From NCBI RefSeq assembly GCF_047948215.1, contig NC_134455.1, positions 105,365,995 to 105,429,994 on the forward strand: 64,000 nt of DNA, written 5' to 3'. The stretch comes from Lycorma delicatula. Taxonomy: Eukaryota; Arthropoda; Insecta; Hemiptera; Fulgoridae. Positions 60,605-64,000 of this stretch are shown here, piece after piece. Below the pieces are notes generated by a model, which was not told where the DNA came from, did no database searches, and saw nothing but the letters and a program-made list of their open reading frames with translations. The position numbers were made by a program, and so were the translations under genes. How positions within the stretch are numbered: the first letter of the stretch is position 1; the number at the start of each line of letters is the position of its first letter.

Positions 60605-60614
60605 AGTTTTCTTA

Positions 60615-62635
60615 TTAATTTTTTAATGTGCGATCAAAATTGACTGAGATAAGGAAAAATATACAGTAAACCAATCAATTTTTTAATTACTTTTTTTCTG
60701 GAATTTTTTCCGTACGAGTTGCTTTTAACAACACTGTACGAAAGAAGGTTTAGAAAGAGATATGTGTAGCAATTATTGCTATTTATTTTAATGTGTCTAT
60801 TTTTTAAAATTATTTTGAACTCATAATTTATTAACAGAAAACAATTATAACATCATGTTATACCATCGAACGTTATATCTTTAAAAATAGCTTTACAAAG
60901 ACTCCAGTCAATCAAATAAATTTTTTTTTTTGTTACACAAATATTAAAAATAGGTAAGAGAAACTTATTTTTACTTATGTATAATTTGGATGAAAGATTG
61001 AAGAGATATCATATGCTAAATTCAAAGTCATTAGAATAACAATTAAGGCTAAAATAAAAATAATTGTTATAAAAAAATAGAGCTATCATTAAATTTATAT
61101 AAAAGAAATTTCTTGGCAAAAAATGAAAATTTTCCTGAGATCGAAACAAAAGCTTATTTCGCAAGAAAAAAGTGTTAAAATTGATTTTAGCCTTATTTAT
61201 TAAATTTAAATTATTGATCTACTTTTGGTAAATTAAATACACAATTGTATTTAAGAAACGATACACAGAATATAACAAATTTTGCATGTCAGTTTGAATT
61301 TCCGTTGTCGTGTAATTCTACAGGCATGATGAATGAGATCTTGACTGTTATGTGACATTTAAATAATGAGTATCCCAGATCATATGAGAAAGTCCATGAA
61401 TTAACCTTGTTGGCCTCTAACATATATGACTAAAAGTAACTCTTTTTCCTGGTAAATAACTGTCTCTTTACGTTTTCCAAGGAAATTTAGTATTTTAATG
61501 TGATGCAGTTTTTTTGTCAACAACAGCCACTTTGTCAAAAGTTTTTCTAATACAACTTTGACTGTATTTATAAAAAAATAAATTTTAATTACCAAAAACT
61601 GCTACCAGAGAAATATTTTAGCAAAAATATTAGATAAGTGTTAATAGTTGATTAACTGTATACTAAATAAAGCTATATAATAATTATAAACCAATTTTTT
61701 TCAATTAGATACATAATAATTTGTTAATTTTACTTAATATAAACATATGAGGAAGAAAAATAAAATTTATTTCTTCGAAAAAATATCTAAAATATTTTCT
61801 ACCACTTCCCGTTGTTATAACATCCCGCACAAGAAATTTTAAAATGCAAATATTCAGTAGTCAATGGACATTTTTTTAGCCGCCTTTTTTCTAAATATTC
61901 TCTGAAAATATATCAATATTTTTTATGAGCAATATTTTCTCAAAGACGCACCAAAACAATTCAAGTTGACGCAACATAAATTTAATTTTAACTTTATGTC
62001 TCTCGAAGGTGCAGCACTCGAAACCGTAAGTGATATTCTAATATTTAGATATTAGTTGATATAGCCAACACTTGAATGATAATATTGAAGTTATTATTTT
62101 TTTTTACGCATACATTTTCGTTTTAGCATCAAACTTCTGATTAATAAGTTACTCAATTAGTACATGGCAAACCAATTATATATGTATTATATATTAAAAC
62201 TAGAAAATTGTGTAATCAATGCATCTTTTACAATAGTAAATAAATAAAAGAAGTTTATATCTGAAGAAGGTATAATATTTCAACCTAGATAATACGTTTC
62301 CAAGTTATTCAGATGTAATAAAAATAATAAATGGGGCCTTCCCAAGAAATACCTTCCGTTATCTAATAACTTATTCCAGATTTTATATACACAGATATAT
62401 TCAAATATAACATATAACATTTTCAGTGTAATATTTTTAACGTAGAAAAGGAAACAGCTGACGTAAATATATTGCTATAAATACAAATTGCCTGTATCTT
62501 ATCCTTAAAAGACTTCGATCAAATTTCTTCCCGCAATCACAGGGAATGGACAGGATAGCAATATATATATAGTAACCTATGTAATATGTATTTTCCATTA
62601 ATATTTTTAAAAATATATATTTAAAACAAATATAT
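60615..62635. other. AT-rich spacer
   Basis: No supported gene or repeat. Confidence 0.5.
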
Positions 62636-62638
62636 TCC

Positions 62639-63350
62639 TTTTACTTTCTTGTACGAAGTAAAAGAAGTATTATGATCGCGAAAAATTTCGGTTTCCAGAT
62701 TTCAACTGATATATTCTTTTTGACCATCACTGAATGCATTTTGACTAGTTTCGGAGTGATGTCTGCACCAATGTATGTATGTACATACAAATGCATCTAG
62801 CATAAATCAAAAACAATTAGCCGTAGGATGTGGAAATTTTAGATTCAGGACTGTTGTAACATCTAGTTGTGCACCTTCCATTTTGATTGCAATCAACTAG
62901 ACCAAAAGTATCCAAATTAGCCCAAAATCCAAAACAAAAATTGGATTTTGGTCTTTTTATCAGCTGCAGTAATAAGCCCTCATAAGTTATACTTATGTTC
63001 ACTGGTTCCAGAGTTATAGCAAAATGAAAGTTTAATTAATGAAATATTTGGATATTGGAAGGGGAAGACACGGTTCGAATCAGACTTCATCTATTTTTTT
63101 TAAATTTAAATACTAAATGATTTATTATTAATTTATTTAAATGATTTATTACTAATTATTATTAACCACCGATTGTAAAAAAATTTACTATTAATAATAA
63201 TTCAATAATAATAAAAAAAAATATGAAAAACTATCAGAAGTTGTTAATGAAATAAAACTTTACATACTTTTCATTTAAAAAAAAAAAAATGTGTATATGT
63301 AATTTATTAAGCACACAAGGAACTCATGTTGTGCCCACATCAGATTTTTT
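62639..63350 (+). repeat. Unnamed dispersed repeat, copy 2
   Basis: Same orientation and block order as 31596-32172, with an extra AT-rich expansion (about 63095-63290) that makes it longer. It starts with the same hairpin (TTTTACTT ... AAGTAAAA around CTTGTAC) and ends at CCCACATCAGATT. A 61-codon minus-strand frame (62817-63002) is open here but broken in copy 1, so it is probably not coding. Confidence 0.75.
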
Positions 63351-63920
63351 TAGTAAATAGTAGTCCTGATATAGTAATTTACATAAAAAATCTGCGGTCA
63401 CATAAAAATCTGCGGTTACATAAAAATTATTTGTTATGTAACAAATTTAAAAATTAGTCAAGTGTTTATAAAAATCACTCGTGTTTATAATTCTGTAAGT
63501 AAAATATATTACTAAAACTTGCTGAACTTCTAAACTACCAGCTCCCGTACTGTTGAATAAAATTCCTACTGACGAGTTTCTTGAGTTTAAACAGTTCAGA
63601 AAAACTTTCATATTCCCTCCACAAACACCCAACTATTACGTTTTTAGTGTATGAGGTAATAAGATATGTCGTCCCTCATCAGTACATCCCTTTATTAAAT
63701 TTCACTAAAAACTTTGTAGTAAACATAAATCTTGGCCAATTTCACCATAATTTATATTTAGAAGGACTTTACATTGTCAAATTAATTGTTTTTTATCGTA
63801 CTTACACCATGTAAGTTATTAATATGTTGCAATAGAATATTCTATGAACTGATAAATAAATATATAATTTATTTATTTATTCCTAAAAAGGTATGTATAT
63901 TATAAATAGGTAGAGGTAAA
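63351..63920. other. AT-rich spacer
   Basis: A 77-codon frame at 63581-63814 (+) has no recognised motif. Nothing else. Confidence 0.4.
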
Positions 63921-63921
63921 G

Positions 63922-64000
63922 GGACCCACCGGATTGATCTATTGGTGAACGCGTCTTCCCAAATCAGCTGATTTGGAAGTCGAGAGTTCCACCGTTGAAG
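63922..64000 (+). mobile_element. SINE (subfamily A) head, cut by window end
   Basis: ACCCACCGGATTGATCTATT is a diverged A-box region, followed by the perfect 18-bp palindrome CCAAATCAGCTGATTTGG (63958-63975) and GAAGTCGAGAGTTCCA as in subfamily A. The B-box and body lie beyond the window. Confidence 0.85.

Noticed and set aside
1..64000. CRISPR array, bacterial operon or prophage
   Set aside because: No regularly spaced direct repeats, no ribosome-binding-site and ORF packing, and all elements are eukaryotic transposons.

Overview
The window is eukaryotic, very AT-rich, and looks like arthropod (probably insect) intergenic or repeat-rich chromatin. The evidence is the set of transposable-element families: R1-like, I-like, Jockey-like and RTE-like non-LTR retrotransposons, a mariner element, another DDE transposase remnant, tRNA-derived SINEs, and remnants of two uncharacterised protein families that I know from arthropod genomes. 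A hemipteran is my guess only. I found no intact host gene, no rRNA or tRNA gene, no CRISPR array, and nothing bacterial.

Layout. 0.6-2.0 kb: ORF1-like leader and reverse transcriptase (RT) pieces of an I/Jockey-like LINE. 2.0-6.1 kb: a decayed R1-like element whose ORF1 N-terminal half is inverted relative to the rest (ORF1 zinc knuckles, endonuclease, RT, C-terminal zinc finger, 3' UTR). 7.5-8.3 kb: Jockey-type endonuclease remnant, then an unrecognised 110-codon GC-rich open frame with two CxxC pairs. 13.0-14.35 kb (-) and 16.4-17.2 kb (+): remnants of the two uncharacterised arthropod families. 18.9-19.9 kb: unrecognised coding remnant. 20.5-23.7 kb: a second R1-like element, in order from ORF1 to poly(A). 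24.3-26.0 kb: SINE, RT remnant split by a T29 tract, a repeat matching the upstream region of the Jockey ORF1 at 56 kb, and a second SINE type. 30.5 kb (-) and 36 kb (-): RT fragments. 31.6 and 62.6 kb: two copies of one unnamed dispersed repeat. 32.9-33.8 kb (-): decayed DDE transposase. 37.5-39.7 and 59.2-60.6 kb: two related RTE-like elements, the second young-looking with a 10-bp target-site duplication and poly(A) tail. 41.55-42.87 kb: a complete but dead mariner with terminal inverted repeats and TA flanks. 45.34 kb: a perfect 42-bp palindrome with a CG core. 48.9-49.86 kb: an element with internal repeats, then a solitary R1-like 3' end. 52.4 kb: 63-bp minisatellite. 52.9, 54.8, 57.2 and 63.9 kb: further SINEs. 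55.5-57.7 kb (-): Jockey-like ORF1 with its upstream region, itself interrupted by a SINE.

There is no pathway here. The story is layered insertion: LINE machinery of several clades, SINEs that may depend on one of them, and DNA transposons, nearly all mutationally dead. Amino-acid level statements come from reading translated frames by eye against remembered family motifs; no database search was possible. Boundaries of decayed elements are approximate unless target-site duplications or terminal repeats are cited.
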